A stretch of 64,000 nt of DNA from Naasia sp. SYSU D00057 (lineage in GTDB: Bacteria; Actinomycetota; Actinomycetes; Actinomycetales; Microbacteriaceae), in assembly GCF_017916505.1 (NCBI RefSeq), contig NZ_JAFMSZ010000001.1:992001-1056000 (forward strand), written 5' to 3'. Both the position numbers and the translations under genes were made by a program. Positions 1 through 9,112 of the stretch are shown piece after piece (positions within the stretch are counted from its first letter, which is position 1; every line of letters starts with the position of its first letter). A model generated the notes under the pieces. It worked only from the letters and a program-made list of their open reading frames with translations. It was not told the DNA's origin and ran no database searches.

Positions 1-53
1 CCGCCGAGGGGTAACGTGGAACGGGCCGCCGCGGCGCGGCGGAGAGGACGCCG

Positions 54-1208
54 ATGACGGACCGATCGCTGCTCGACGCGGAGCTGCTCGCCAGGATCCA
101 CGCCCGCGCTCCCGGCTACGACCGCGCCAACGCGTTCTTCACCGAGGACCTCGCCGAGCTCACCGAGGCCGGCTACCTGCGGGCCCTCGTCCCGGAGTCG
201 TTCGGCGGCTCGGGCCTCACGCTCCGCGAGATCGCCCGCGAGCAGCAGCGGCTGGCGGCGGCGGCCCCGGCCACCGCGCTCGCGGTCAACATGCACCTCG
301 TCTGGACGGGCGTCGCCAAGGTCGTGCACGACCGCGGACTCGACTTCCTCGACTTCCTGCTCGAGGAGGCCGCGGCCGGCGAGGTGTTCGGCTTCGGCAT
401 CAGCGAGGCCGGCAACGACCTCGTCCTCTTCGGGTCGCGGACCGAGGCGGAACCCCAGCCGGACGGCGGCTACCGGTTCACCGGCACCAAGGTGTTCACC
501 TCCCTCGGCCCCGCCTGGACGCGGCTCGGGCTGTTCGGCCTCGACACCACGTCGGCGGATGCCCCCAAACTCGTGCACGCGTTCATCCCGCGCGACGGCG
601 GCGGGTTCCGCATCCTCGACGACTGGGACACGCTCGGCATGCGGGCGACGCAGAGCAGCACGACCGTGCTCGAGGGCGCGTACGCGCCCGCCGACCGGGT
701 GTTCCGGCGGCTGGACCCGGGGCCCAACCCGGACCCGCTGATCTTCGGGATCTTCGCAGGCTTCGAGATCCTGCTCGCCTCCGTCTACACGGGGATCGGG
801 CAGCGGGCCCTCGAGCTCGCGGTCGAGGCCGTGAACCGCCGAACCTCGATGAAGAACGGCGGTGCCCCGCTCGCCCACGACCCGGACCTCCGCCGGCGGA
901 TCGCCGACGCCGCCCTCGCGCAGGACGCCCTCGCGCCGCAGATCGACGCCATCGCCCGCGACGTCGACGAGCTCGTCGACCACGGCTCACAGTGGTTCCG
1001 CAAGCTGGTCGGGGTCAAGGTCCGCGCCACCGAGACCGCCCGCGACGTCGTCGACAAGGCGATCCGCGTCTCCGGCGGCTCCTCCTATTCGAACTCGGCC
1101 GAGCTCTCCCGCCTCTACCGCGACGTGCTCGCCGGCATGTTCCACCCGTCCGACGACGAGTCCGCCCACAGCACGGTCGCGACCGCGCTGCTCGGCCCCG
1201 TGCCCTGA
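54..1208 (+). CDS. Acyl-CoA dehydrogenase family flavoprotein
   Basis: The 384-residue protein has the overall layout of the acyl-CoA dehydrogenase superfamily: a helical N-terminal domain, a central FAD-contacting beta region (GISEAGND near residue 120) and a C-terminal helical bundle (RVSGGSSYS near 340). These enzymes are soluble FAD proteins that oxidise acyl-CoA or, in the DszC/HpaB-like branch, hydroxylate small molecules. The C-terminal stretch where classical members carry the catalytic Glu reads MFHPSDDESAH, so the exact reaction is open. GGAGAGGACG lies just before the ATG. The stop shares one base with the next start (TGATG), indicating translational coupling to the RNA-ligase-like gene. 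The substrate is unknown. Confidence 0.85.
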   Translation: MTDRSLLDAELLARIHARAPGYDRANAFFTEDLAELTEAGYLRALVPESFGGSGLTLREIAREQQRLAAAAPATALAVNMHLVWTGVAKVVHDRGLDFLDFLLEEAAAGEVFGFGISEAGNDLVLFGSRTEAEPQPDGGYRFTGTKVFTSLGPAWTRLGLFGLDTTSADAPKLVHAFIPRDGGGFRILDDWDTLGMRATQSSTTVLEGAYAPADRVFRRLDPGPNPDPLIFGIFAGFEILLASVYTGIGQRALELAVEAVNRRTSMKNGGAPLAHDPDLRRRIADAALAQDALAPQIDAIARDVDELVDHGSQWFRKLVGVKVRATETARDVVDKAIRVSGGSSYSNSAELSRLYRDVLAGMFHPSDDESAHSTVATALLGPVP

Positions 1209-1714
1209 TGCCGAGCATCGAGCTGCTCCTCGACGAGGAGTCGGAGCAGGCGCTGAAGGCCGAGTGGCTCGCGCTGGCGGATGCGGGACTGCCCAGTCAG
1301 GCGAGGCACACGGGCGCCTCCAACCGGCCGCACATCACCCTGCTCTACTCGGACGAGCGGCTGGACCCGCCCCGCGTCCTCGGGCTGCCGCTGCCGGTCA
1401 CGGTCGCGAGCCCGGTCATCTTCGGGTCGGCGCGGCGGGGCTTCCTGGTCGCGCGGCTCGTCCGGCCGAGTCTTCCGCTGCTCGAGCTGCACCGCATCCT
1501 CCACGAGGAGGTCGGCGACGCGCCCGGCATCGACCGCCTCACGCGTCCCGGCGCGTGGACCCCGCACGTCACGCTGGCGCGCCGGCTCACCCCCGCGGAG
1601 CTCGCCACGGCGCTCACGATCATCGAGCCGAAGCGCGCGATCGAGGGGATGTCAGTCGGCGCTCGGATGTGGGAGTCGGCGACCAAGACGATCACCGACC
1701 TCCGCCTGGTCTGA
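1208..1714 (+). CDS. 2'-5' RNA ligase family protein (2H phosphoesterase fold)
   Basis: A 168-residue protein with the two hallmark HxT motifs of the 2H phosphoesterase/LigT family: HITLLY near residue 39 and HVTLAR near residue 119. Family members cleave or ligate 2'-5' or cyclic phosphodiester bonds in RNA or nucleotides in the cytoplasm; the physiological substrate here is unknown. The ATG at 1208 overlaps the upstream TGA by one base, which fixes the start; a longer in-frame reading would lie inside the dehydrogenase gene. The last 63 bases overlap the 3' end of the convergent EI24-type gene. Confidence 0.8.
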   Translation: MPSIELLLDEESEQALKAEWLALADAGLPSQARHTGASNRPHITLLYSDERLDPPRVLGLPLPVTVASPVIFGSARRGFLVARLVRPSLPLLELHRILHEEVGDAPGIDRLTRPGAWTPHVTLARRLTPAELATALTIIEPKRAIEGMSVGARMWESATKTITDLRLV

Positions 1715-2488
1715 GTCCTCCCCCAGCAGCCGGCGGGCGAGCACGGTGGCTCCCGCGACCGCTGCCGGCGTCGCGAGCACCGCGACGAACGGGAGAAGGA
1801 ACATCAGGTAGACCGCGACCCCGAAGCCGAGCACGCGGGCGCGGTTCTGCCGGCGCAGCCGCCGCTGCACGGCGGGCGGCACCTCCCGGCCGTCGAAAGG
1901 GCGGCCGAGGAGCTCGGCGGCGACCAGCCAGCCGCCGCCGAGCGCGCCGACGCAGAACGCCAGCACTCCCCCGGCGATCGGGATGAGGCCGAGCAGGAAC
2001 ACGCCGAGGCCGAGCAGGGCGGAGAGCGTCACCAGCTTGAGGCCGCTCGCGACTCCCCGGCGCACCGAGCCCCAGAAGCCGAGGGTGTCGGCCTGCCGGA
2101 ACCCGCCCAGCCGCTGCTCGACCGCGAGCCAGATGCGCTCGTAGAAGGGGTCGCCGACGGCGAGGGTGAGCGCCGTGAACGTCGACACCGCGAGCAGGAT
2201 CGCGAGGATGAGCAGCGCGAGCGCCGCGGCGAACCGCACCGCCGTGCGCCACACCTCGTCCCAGCGGTCCGCGAAGGGCGTGATCCACGCGGCGAGCCCG
2301 TCGAGGTTGACGGCGAGCAGCACGATGGCGGTGAGCACGACGACGCCGACGACGAGCGCGGGCAGCGCGCCGAGCGCCATCAGGCCCGGTGACGAGCCCC
2401 AGAGCCGGAAGCCGCGGAACAGCGTTCCGACGCCTCCCGCGAAGGCGGGCAGGCCGCGCTGCCGGTGTGCGGTACGCGGAAGCTCCAT
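1652..2488 (-). CDS. EI24 domain-containing (CysZ-like) membrane protein
   Basis: A 278-residue protein with several strongly hydrophobic segments (about residues 30-55, 75-105, 160-190 and 225-245). Its family signature ends in GRPFDGREVP after a Gly-rich transmembrane helix, as in EI24/CysZ-type proteins. Some CysZ members move sulfate, but no sulfur genes are nearby, so transport of sulfate is not claimed. The ATG at 2488 is chosen because upstream in-frame residues are Arg/Glu-rich and run into the neighbouring gene. The 3' end overlaps the convergent ligase-like gene by 63 bases. Confidence 0.75.
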   Translation of the reverse strand: MELPRTAHRQRGLPAFAGGVGTLFRGFRLWGSSPGLMALGALPALVVGVVVLTAIVLLAVNLDGLAAWITPFADRWDEVWRTAVRFAAALALLILAILLAVSTFTALTLAVGDPFYERIWLAVEQRLGGFRQADTLGFWGSVRRGVASGLKLVTLSALLGLGVFLLGLIPIAGGVLAFCVGALGGGWLVAAELLGRPFDGREVPPAVQRRLRRQNRARVLGFGVAVYLMFLLPFVAVLATPAAVAGATVLARRLLGEDSDQAEVGDRLGRRLPHPSAD

Positions 2489-2508
2489 CCCGCCGACGCT
2501 ATCGCGGG

Positions 2509-2892
2509 TCAGCGGCGCTTGCCGCGCTTCCTCTTCCCCGGCTTCCGCTCGCTCCAGTCCGTCAGGTTGTAGACGGTGACGAGGGTCACGCCGACGAGGA
2601 GCCACCAGTTGCGCGCCCTGCGCTCCCGGAACACCCCGGCCAGGAACGGCGCGAGCAGGTAGAGCGGTGCGCTCGCCTTGTCGATCATGCCGTGCAGCGG
2701 GAACGGCACGATCTTCTGCGCGGCGTAGGGCTGGTCGGTGACGGCGTTGAGGCCGCCCTGGATGACCGCGACGGTGCGGAAGAGGGTGCGGGCCCGGGCG
2801 CTCATGCCGAGCATGCCCGGCACGACGGTGTTCGCCGCGGTGAGGCCGTAATCGAGGATTCCGTGCAGCTCGGGAGAGATCGGTTTGGTCAT
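2509..2892 (-). CDS. Small conserved-type membrane protein, function unknown
   Basis: A 127-residue protein with about three hydrophobic segments (roughly residues 13-28, 74-86 and 94-110) and a very basic C-terminal tail rich in Arg, Lys and Gly. It is not recognised as a named family beyond looking like an inner-membrane protein. It lies 20 bases upstream of the EI24-type gene on the same strand, so co-transcription is likely. The ATG at 2892 is the only good start. Confidence 0.6.
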   Translation of the reverse strand: MTKPISPELHGILDYGLTAANTVVPGMLGMSARARTLFRTVAVIQGGLNAVTDQPYAAQKIVPFPLHGMIDKASAPLYLLAPFLAGVFRERRARNWWLLVGVTLVTVYNLTDWSERKPGKRKRGKRR

Positions 2893-2948
2893 GACTTCAC
2901 GACAGCACAGCAGGAGCCTCCCTCACCAGGGCTTGCGACCGTCGCCCG

Positions 2949-3869
2949 TCAGACGAACCGGATGACGTGCTGCAGCCGGGTGCGGAGATCGAAGAGCTCG
3001 GTGCCGCCCACGGTGCGCGCGCCGGGCATCCCCTCGCGGAGCAGCGCCGGCAGCACGGACCGCCGCACGACGGCGACGGCCGCCCCCCGGGAGGACCCGG
3101 CGAGAAGGTACGGCTCGTCGAGCTGCGCGTCGGGGACGACGAGCAGGAGGCCGCTGAACTTCACCCGCCCGGCGCGTGCGAGCGTCTTCGCCCGCGCCGC
3201 AAGCGCGTGCAGCGGGCGGTCCCCCTCGACCGAGACGCCGGTCACCTCGCCGCGGCGCACCTGCACGACCGCGCCGAAGTCCTCGGACAGCAGCGCGAAG
3301 AGGCCGGTCGGACCGAGCACCACGTGGTCGAGTTTGTCCGCCGGCACTCCCGTGTCGACGTCGTGCCAGACCGTGTAGCCCATCCCGAGGTCGCTCACGA
3401 GGCGCGCGGTGGCCTCCTCGGCGAGCGCGTCGGCGAGGATGCGGCGGATCTCCCGGGGTGCCCGGCGAACGAGCGCGGGATCGTAGGGATCGTCGATCTC
3501 GACGCCCCGGCCCATCCACTCCTGGAGGAGGCGCAGATACAGCTCACGACGCCAGCCGCCGGGATGGCCGTAGGAGCGTGCGGCGGGCCGCCCGGACGGG
3601 GTGGTCTGCGGTTTCGGCGGCCCCCAGGAGAAGGTCCGGTCCGAGCCGGTCGACGGCCCGCGTCCTCGGTCGTACTCGGCGCGCGCCTCCGGGGTGCCGA
3701 TCAGCGCCCAGGCCTGCTGGACGGCGATGAAGCGCGCCGACTCGCCGCCGGTGTCCGGATGGGTCTCACGCAGCAGCCGCCGGTACGCGCGGCGCAGCTC
3801 GTCGTCCGTGGCGGAGGGCGGCACGCCCAGCACTTCGTAGGGCGACTCCGAGACCGGGCTCTCCGACAT
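2949..3869 (-). CDS. J-domain protein with C-terminal NERD-like domain
   Basis: A 306-residue protein. Residues 7-70 form a J-domain (SPYEVLGVPPSATDDELRRA, then the diagnostic HPD in RETHPDTGG), which stimulates DnaK ATPase. There is no Gly/Phe or zinc-finger region, so it is not canonical DnaJ. After a linker, residues about 160-300 resemble a NERD (nuclease-related) domain, with DKLDHVVLGPTGLFAL matching the family core. It is divergent from the HAIR-controlled Clp ATPase, and the 21-bp operator between them could serve both genes. ATG 3869 is chosen because the J-domain begins within ten residues. Nuclease activity is not shown. Confidence 0.75.
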   Translation of the reverse strand: MSESPVSESPYEVLGVPPSATDDELRRAYRRLLRETHPDTGGESARFIAVQQAWALIGTPEARAEYDRGRGPSTGSDRTFSWGPPKPQTTPSGRPAARSYGHPGGWRRELYLRLLQEWMGRGVEIDDPYDPALVRRAPREIRRILADALAEEATARLVSDLGMGYTVWHDVDTGVPADKLDHVVLGPTGLFALLSEDFGAVVQVRRGEVTGVSVEGDRPLHALAARAKTLARAGRVKFSGLLLVVPDAQLDEPYLLAGSSRGAAVAVVRRSVLPALLREGMPGARTVGGTELFDLRTRLQHVIRFV

Positions 3870-3980
3870 CCTGCACTTCCCGCGGCCGCGCGGAAGCGAC
3901 CGTCCGAAGCGCCACCCTACCGGGCGCTCGCTGTCCGCCGGCCGCACGACGGGTGCGGGAATGTTGAAGACCATCCCTGG

Positions 3981-4001
3981 GTTGAGTCGTCTGTACTCAA
4001 G
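3981..4001 (+). promoter_or_regulatory. HAIR operator (HspR-associated inverted repeat)
   Basis: GTTGAGT-N7-ACTCAAG matches the HspR operator consensus CTTGAGT-N7-ACTCAAG with one mismatch, in the first base of the left arm. HspR represses dnaK, clpB and related heat-shock genes in actinobacteria. The site lies 21 bases before the ATG of the Clp ATPase and 111 bases from the divergent J-domain gene. Confidence 0.85.
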
Positions 4002-4022
4002 TTTTCTGATCCAGGAGGTTCC

Positions 4023-6575
4023 ATGCCGGGATTCCTCGGCCCCCAGTCCGGCGACGGCTCGTTCGACGAGTTCCTCGCTCGGCTCCTCTCCGGCCAGCGT
4101 GCCGGATCGACCGGACGCCCGGTCGACATCAGCCGCCTGCTCAGCCGCCGCACGCAGGACCTCCTGCAGCGCTCCGCCGAGTTCGCGGTCCGGCACGGCC
4201 ACCCCGGCGTGGACGCGCTGCACCTGCTGCACGTCCTGCTGACCTCATCGCCGGTCTCCGGCATCGTCGAGCGCGCCGGGGCGGACCCCGACCGGCTCGT
4301 CGAGTCGATCGAGGAGCGGCTCCCCGAGTCGTCCGAGCAGCTCGCCGACCTCGCGCCGGGCCTGCTGCCCTCCGCGCAGCGCGCCCTGTTCGTCGCCGCG
4401 CAGGTGGCGCGCGCCTCCGGCTCGACGTTCGTCGACCCCGAGCACGTCTTCTTCGCCCTCGCGCTGAACAGCGACGCGGTGCCCGGCCAGCTGCTCGCCG
4501 CGGCGGGAGTCACCCCGCAGACCCTGCAGGCCGCGGCCACCGGCGGGGACGCGTCCGCGTCGCGCACCGAGGCCCGCAGCGGGCAGAGCGAGGCGTCCAC
4601 CACCCCGACCCTCGACGAGTACGGCACCGACCTCACCGGCCGGGCGCGCAACGGCGAGCTGGACCCGGTGATCGGGCGCACGGACGAGATCGCCCAGACC
4701 GTCGAGATCCTGCTGCGCCGCACCAAGAACAACCCCGTGCTGATCGGCGAGCCCGGCGTCGGCAAGACCGCCATCGTCGAGGGACTCGCCCAGCGCATCG
4801 CGGACGGCGAGGTGCCGGACCTGTTGCGCGGCAAGCGCGTCGTCGCCCTCGACCTCGCCGGCATGCTCGCGGGCACCCGCTTCCGCGGCGAGTTCGAGGA
4901 GCGCCTCACCAAGGTCATCGCCGAGATCGCCGAGCACAAGGACGAGCTCATCGTCTTCGTGGACGAGCTGCACACCGTCGTCGGCGCGGGAGGCGCCGAG
5001 GGCGCGATGGACGCGGGCAACATGCTGAAGCCGCGTCTCGCGCGCGGCGAGCTGCACCTGATCGGCGCGACGACGCTCGCCGAGTACCGCCGCATCGAGA
5101 AGGACGCCGCCCTCGAGCGGCGCTTCCAGCCGGTCGTCGTGCCGGAGCCGAGCGCGGAGGACGCCGTCCGGATCCTCGCAGGGCTGAAGGGCCGCTACGA
5201 GGAGCACCACCGCGTCGCCTACAGCGACGACGCGGTCCGCGCGGCCGTTGAGCTGTCGTCCCGGTACATCCAGGACCGCTTCCTGCCGGACAAGGCGATC
5301 GACCTGCTCGACCAGGCGGGCGCCCGCCGGCGGCTCACCCTCGGCGAGCCCACCGACGTGGCGGCGCTGCAGGCGCAGGAGGCCGAGCTCGAGGCGGCGA
5401 AGAGCCGCGCGGTCGCGGAGGAGCAGTACGAGGAGGCGTCGCGCCTGCGCGACGAGATCGAGGCCGTGCGCCGCCGGATCGCGGGCGCGCCGGACGAGTC
5501 CGTGCCGTCCGCCGAGGAGAGCACCATCGCCTCGGCGGACATCGCCGAGATCGTCGCACGCCTCACGGGCATCCCGGCCGCTCGCCTCACCGAGGGCGAC
5601 CGGAGCCGGCTCGCGAAGCTCGAGACCGAGCTGCACGAGCGCGTCGTCGGCCAGGACGAGGCGGTCAGCGCGATCGCCCGCGCCGTCCGGCGCAGCCGCA
5701 CCGGCATGGGCGACCCGCGGCGTCCCACCGCGAGCTTCCTGTTCCTCGGCCCCACCGGCGTCGGCAAGACGGAGCTCGCGAAGACCCTCGCGGCCTCGCT
5801 GTTCGGCGACGAGAAGGCGGTCCTCCGGTTCGACATGAGCGAGTACGGCGAGCGGCACACCGTCAGCCGTCTGGTCGGCGCCCCTCCCGGGTACGTCGGC
5901 TACGACGAGGCGGGCCAGCTCACCGAGCGCGTGCGGCGCCAGCCGTATTCGGTGATCCTGCTCGACGAGATCGAGAAGGCGCACCCGGACGTGTTCAACC
6001 TGCTCCTGCAGGTGCTTGACGACGGCCGGCTCACCGACGGTCAGGGCCGCACGGTCGACTTCCGGAACACGATCGTCATCATGACGTCGAACCTCGGCTC
6101 CGAGTTCCTCGCGAGCCGCGGCGGAGCGCTCGGCTTCGTGGCCGCCGACGAGGCGGGCACCGGGTTCGGCTCCGAGAAGGCGCTGCGCGACCGGGTGATG
6201 GGCAGGCTGCGCGAGAGCATGCGCCCGGAGTTCCTCAACCGGATCGACGAGATCGTGCTGTTCCGCAAGCTCGACCGCGCGCAGCTGCGGCAGATCGTCC
6301 GCCTGCTCCTCGGCGCGACCGCGGCGCGGCTGGAGGCGCAGGACATCCGGCTCGACATCGAGGAGGCGGCCGTGGACTGGCTGGCCGAGCACGGCTACGA
6401 GCCCGAGTACGGCGCGCGCCCGCTGCGCCGGCTCATCCAGCGCGAGGTCGAGGACCGGGTCGCCGACCTGCTGGTCGGCTCCGGCCTCTCCGCCGGCGAC
6501 ACCGTGCGGCTGTCCGTCTCGGACGGGCGCTTGACCGCCACGACGACGGCGGACGCGCTGCCGCTCGCCGCGTAG
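4023..6575 (+). CDS. Clp/HSP100 ATP-dependent unfoldase, ClpC-like
   Basis: The protein has 850 residues. An N-terminal Clp repeat domain spans about residues 36-165. AAA+ module 1 has Walker A GEPGVGKT near 242-249. A short UVR-like middle region ([14 protein letters not shown], about 467-480) follows, rather than the long ClpB coiled coil. AAA+ module 2 has Walker A GPTGVGKT near 576. LGF at 703-705 sits where ClpC and ClpX carry their ClpP-binding loop, so delivery of substrates to ClpP is plausible. Start ATG 4023 follows CAGGAGGTTCC. The HAIR box upstream predicts HspR repression and heat induction, as known for actinobacterial clpB. A strong hairpin at 6591 ends the unit. Confidence 0.85.
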   Translation: MPGFLGPQSGDGSFDEFLARLLSGQRAGSTGRPVDISRLLSRRTQDLLQRSAEFAVRHGHPGVDALHLLHVLLTSSPVSGIVERAGADPDRLVESIEERLPESSEQLADLAPGLLPSAQRALFVAAQVARASGSTFVDPEHVFFALALNSDAVPGQLLAAAGVTPQTLQAAATGGDASASRTEARSGQSEASTTPTLDEYGTDLTGRARNGELDPVIGRTDEIAQTVEILLRRTKNNPVLIGEPGVGKTAIVEGLAQRIADGEVPDLLRGKRVVALDLAGMLAGTRFRGEFEERLTKVIAEIAEHKDELIVFVDELHTVVGAGGAEGAMDAGNMLKPRLARGELHLIGATTLAEYRRIEKDAALERRFQPVVVPEPSAEDAVRILAGLKGRYEEHHRVAYSDDAVRAAVELSSRYIQDRFLPDKAIDLLDQAGARRRLTLGEPTDVAALQAQEAELEAAKSRAVAEEQYEEASRLRDEIEAVRRRIAGAPDESVPSAEESTIASADIAEIVARLTGIPAARLTEGDRSRLAKLETELHERVVGQDEAVSAIARAVRRSRTGMGDPRRPTASFLFLGPTGVGKTELAKTLAASLFGDEKAVLRFDMSEYGERHTVSRLVGAPPGYVGYDEAGQLTERVRRQPYSVILLDEIEKAHPDVFNLLLQVLDDGRLTDGQGRTVDFRNTIVIMTSNLGSEFLASRGGALGFVAADEAGTGFGSEKALRDRVMGRLRESMRPEFLNRIDEIVLFRKLDRAQLRQIVRLLLGATAARLEAQDIRLDIEEAAVDWLAEHGYEPEYGARPLRRLIQREVEDRVADLLVGSGLSAGDTVRLSVSDGRLTATTTADALPLAA

Positions 6576-6590
6576 CCCGGCCCGCACTGC

Positions 6591-6622
6591 GCAGGGGGTC
6601 GCCCTTCGGGGCGGCCCCCTGC
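6591..6622 (+). terminator. Terminator hairpin after the Clp ATPase gene
   Basis: GCAGGGGGTCGCCC and its near-perfect complement form a 14-bp stem around a TTCG loop, 15 bases after the stop codon. One G-T wobble lies within the stem. Confidence 0.75.
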
Positions 6623-6655
6623 GTCGTTCCCACCCGCCGGCGCCCTCCCCGCAGC

Positions 6656-6719
6656 AGAAACGTCCTCCGCGCGCATCGGACGACACCCGCGCCGAGGGCG
6701 TATCCCCCGCGCCGAGCGG
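6656..6719 (+). repeat. Intergenic palindromic repeat, family A, copy 1
   Basis: The unit runs from AAACGTCCTCCGCGCG through ACACCCGCGCCGAGGGCG to CCGCGCCGAGCG. A clearly related unit lies at 35345-35409 in the same orientation. The ends of each unit are partly complementary, so it can fold, like REP/BIME elements. No protein is encoded. Confidence 0.5.
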
Positions 6720-6786
6720 ACCGACGCCCCTGGAGCCGCCGCGGCCCGGCGAGTACCTTCCGCCCATCCCGACCGAGGAGGCACGG

Positions 6787-7674
6787 ATGGACGCGCACGA
6801 CCCGCCGTTCGACCGCATCGACATCGACGAGCCGTTCGATGCCCGCGAGCTCGCCGACCTGATGGAGCGCCAGCGCTTCGACCCCGAGACGATGCAGCCC
6901 GACGAGGAGGGGCAGCGACTCCTCTCGCACCACACCTACCGCTGGGCCGACGCCCTCCGCGCCGGCGTCTTCAGCCTCGCCTGGCCGCAGCGGCTCTACG
7001 TGCCCGGGCAGGTCGACCACCGGCGGTACTGGATCCTGCCGCCGCCGCACGAGAACGTGTACCAGCACGACTGGACCCGCTCGACGAGCCCGGCGCCCAC
7101 CGGCTGCTACGCCGACAACGGAGCCGGCACGATGACCGCGTCGATCAGTCCGACGGAGCTGACGGGCACCCATCGGGCGTACACGGGTCTCGCGATCGAG
7201 TACCTCCCCACTGCGAAGCTGGCTCAGGTGCGCTTCAGTGCCGAGGTGGCCGCGATGGCCGTGCGCCGCTTCGACTTCCTCACCGCCGCCCGCTACAGCC
7301 GGTTCGACTTCTTCGCGACCGTGCTGCTGCGGGGCTGGGAGATCAATCCGGTCACCGGCACGTGGGAGCTGCTCGCGCCGTTCGCGAATTCCCCGGTGAT
7401 CGCGCAGACCCACTACGGTCAGCAGGCGGGCCTGCCGTACACGGTGCCGGTGTCGCTGCCGAGTGGGACGCTCGGCGTCAACTTCCTGGTCGAGAAGGGC
7501 AAGCGGTACGCGTTCGGCGTGCTGTTCCGCGTGACGATCGTCGCGGATGCTCGCGGCGCCGACGAGCGGAGCGTCTACCGGCCCCGCGCGGACGACCGGA
7601 TCGCTCTGCAGAGCCTCCTCAGCGGCGCCGTTCCGGAGATGACGGTCGACACCACCGCCGTCTACCAGACCTGA
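6787..7674 (+). CDS. Hypothetical protein, 295 aa
   Basis: No family is recognised. The protein is soluble-looking, with no signal peptide or membrane helix. It has an acidic N-terminus (residues 1-45) and a central region rich in aromatic residues and Arg (about 150-195), which resembles structural or capsid-like beta proteins only in a general way. AGGAGGCACGG precedes the ATG, and codon usage matches the neighbouring core genes. It stands alone between the Clp terminator and the PadR operator. Confidence 0.6.
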   Translation: MDAHDPPFDRIDIDEPFDARELADLMERQRFDPETMQPDEEGQRLLSHHTYRWADALRAGVFSLAWPQRLYVPGQVDHRRYWILPPPHENVYQHDWTRSTSPAPTGCYADNGAGTMTASISPTELTGTHRAYTGLAIEYLPTAKLAQVRFSAEVAAMAVRRFDFLTAARYSRFDFFATVLLRGWEINPVTGTWELLAPFANSPVIAQTHYGQQAGLPYTVPVSLPSGTLGVNFLVEKGKRYAFGVLFRVTIVADARGADERSVYRPRADDRIALQSLLSGAVPEMTVDTTAVYQT

Positions 7675-7727
7675 ACCCGACTCGGCCGCGCTGTCGCGGC
7701 GCCGGTAGGAGACTGCGCGCTTGCCAA

Positions 7728-7746
7728 TACTGTGCGAGACACAGTA
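7728..7746. promoter_or_regulatory. Candidate PadR operator, perfect inverted repeat
   Basis: TACTGTG-CGAGA-CACAGTA is a perfect 7-5-7 palindrome ending 11 bases before the PadR start codon. Position and symmetry fit an autoregulatory operator of a dimeric winged-helix protein; binding is inferred. Confidence 0.55.
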
Positions 7747-7757
7747 CCGTGTCGCCA

Positions 7758-8096
7758 ATGGACGGCGAACTGCTCACCGGGCACCTGCAGGAGCTCCGCC
7801 GGGGAACGGTGGTGCTCGCGTGCCTCGCCCTGCTCCGCCGGCCCGGGTACGGGTACGCGCTGCTGGAGGCGCTCGAGTCCGCGGGCTTCGCCGTCGAGGC
7901 GAACACGCTGTACCCGCTGCTGCGCCGCCTCGAGAAGCAGGGCCTGCTCGAGAGCGCCTGGAACACCGACGAGTCCCGGCCGCGCAAGTTCTACACGACG
8001 AGCGCCGAGGGCTCCGAGCTGCTCGCCCTGCTGCTCTCCGACTGGGAGCAGCTGCACGCCGCCATCCGCAATCTGAGCGAAGGGAACGAGCGATGA
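7758..8096 (+). CDS. PadR family transcriptional regulator
   Basis: A 112-residue winged-helix protein with the PadR pattern: VVLACLALLRRPGYGYALLEAL near residues 15-36 (first helices), NTLYPLLRRLEKQGLLES (recognition helix and wing, about 49-66) and RKFYTTSAEG. PadR proteins are dimeric repressors, often of a neighbouring membrane protein. The stop overlaps the next gene by four bases (ATGA), so regulator and membrane protein are translated together, a common PadR arrangement. A perfect palindrome lies just upstream. Confidence 0.88.
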   Translation: MDGELLTGHLQELRRGTVVLACLALLRRPGYGYALLEALESAGFAVEANTLYPLLRRLEKQGLLESAWNTDESRPRKFYTTSAEGSELLALLLSDWEQLHAAIRNLSEGNER

Positions 8097-9067
8097 CGAC
8101 GCTCACCGACCGCTATGTCTACGCCGCCCTCCGGTCGCTGCCGGAGGAGAAGCGGGCCGACATCGACCGCGAGCTGCGGGCCTCGATCGAGGACGCGGTC
8201 GACGCCCGCGTCGAGGAGGGCGTCTCGCCGCGAGACGCCGAGCGCGAGGTGCTCACCGAGTTCGGCGACCCGGGCCGGCTCGCCGCGGGCTACGCCGACC
8301 GACCGCTGCACCTCATCGGACCGGCGCTCTTCCTCGACTGGTGGCGACTCCTCAAGCTGCTCCTCGCCGTCGTGCTGCCCGTCGCGACGGCCGGCGTCGT
8401 CCTCGGCCAGCTGATCGCCCAGCAGCCGGTCGGCACGATCATCGGCACGGCCGTCACCACGCTGCTGTCGGTGACGGTGCACCTCGGGTTCTGGGTGACC
8501 CTCGTGTTCGCGGTCCTGGAGCGCACCACGGGGCGGCAGGGCTTCAGCGAATGGACGCCCGACAGCCTCCCCGAGCTGCCCGCTCCCGGCCGGATGGGCT
8601 TCGGCGAGGTCATCGCCTCCGCGGTCTTCGCGGTGATCCTCGGCGGGCTGCTCATCTGGCAGCAGGTGTCCTCGGTCTTCCGGGACGAGGGCGGCCGGCC
8701 CATCCCCCTGCTGGACCCCGAGCTGTGGAGCCTCTGGATCCCCTACCTGCTCGCCCTGCTGGTACTCGAGGTGGTGTTCGCCTTCGTGGTGTGGCGCCAC
8801 GGGCGGTGGACGTACGGCTTCGCCGCCGTCAACGTGGTCACCTCCCTGCTGTTCGCGGTGCCGGCGCTCTGGCTGCTCTTCACCGAGCAGCTCCTCAACC
8901 GGGCGTTCTTCGCGGAGTTCGGGCGGGATTGGCTGATCGAGCCGGGCAGCGTCACGGTGACGATCACGGCGTTCGTCATCATCGGGATCACGCTGTGGGA
9001 CATCGTGGACGCCTTTCTCAAGGCGCGCCGCGCCGCCCACCCGGTCGCCACCCCCGCCGCCGCCTGA
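8093..9067 (+). CDS. PadR-coupled integral membrane protein
   Basis: A 324-residue protein. Residues 1-65 are a charged cytoplasmic helical domain like those in proteins encoded next to PadR regulators (RSLPEEKRADIDRELRASI). About six transmembrane segments follow, near residues 82-105, 115-145, 178-200, 212-235, 242-262 and 280-303. Start and four-base overlap tie it to the PadR gene. The function is unknown; such pairs usually respond to membrane or envelope signals. A palindromic terminator follows 45 bases after the stop. Confidence 0.8.
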   Translation: MTTLTDRYVYAALRSLPEEKRADIDRELRASIEDAVDARVEEGVSPRDAEREVLTEFGDPGRLAAGYADRPLHLIGPALFLDWWRLLKLLLAVVLPVATAGVVLGQLIAQQPVGTIIGTAVTTLLSVTVHLGFWVTLVFAVLERTTGRQGFSEWTPDSLPELPAPGRMGFGEVIASAVFAVILGGLLIWQQVSSVFRDEGGRPIPLLDPELWSLWIPYLLALLVLEVVFAFVVWRHGRWTYGFAAVNVVTSLLFAVPALWLLFTEQLLNRAFFAEFGRDWLIEPGSVTVTITAFVIIGITLWDIVDAFLKARRAAHPVATPAAA

Positions 9068-9112
9068 TCCGCTGCCCGGCCGCGTCGAATCCGCTCCGGG
9101 CCGTTTCGGCAC

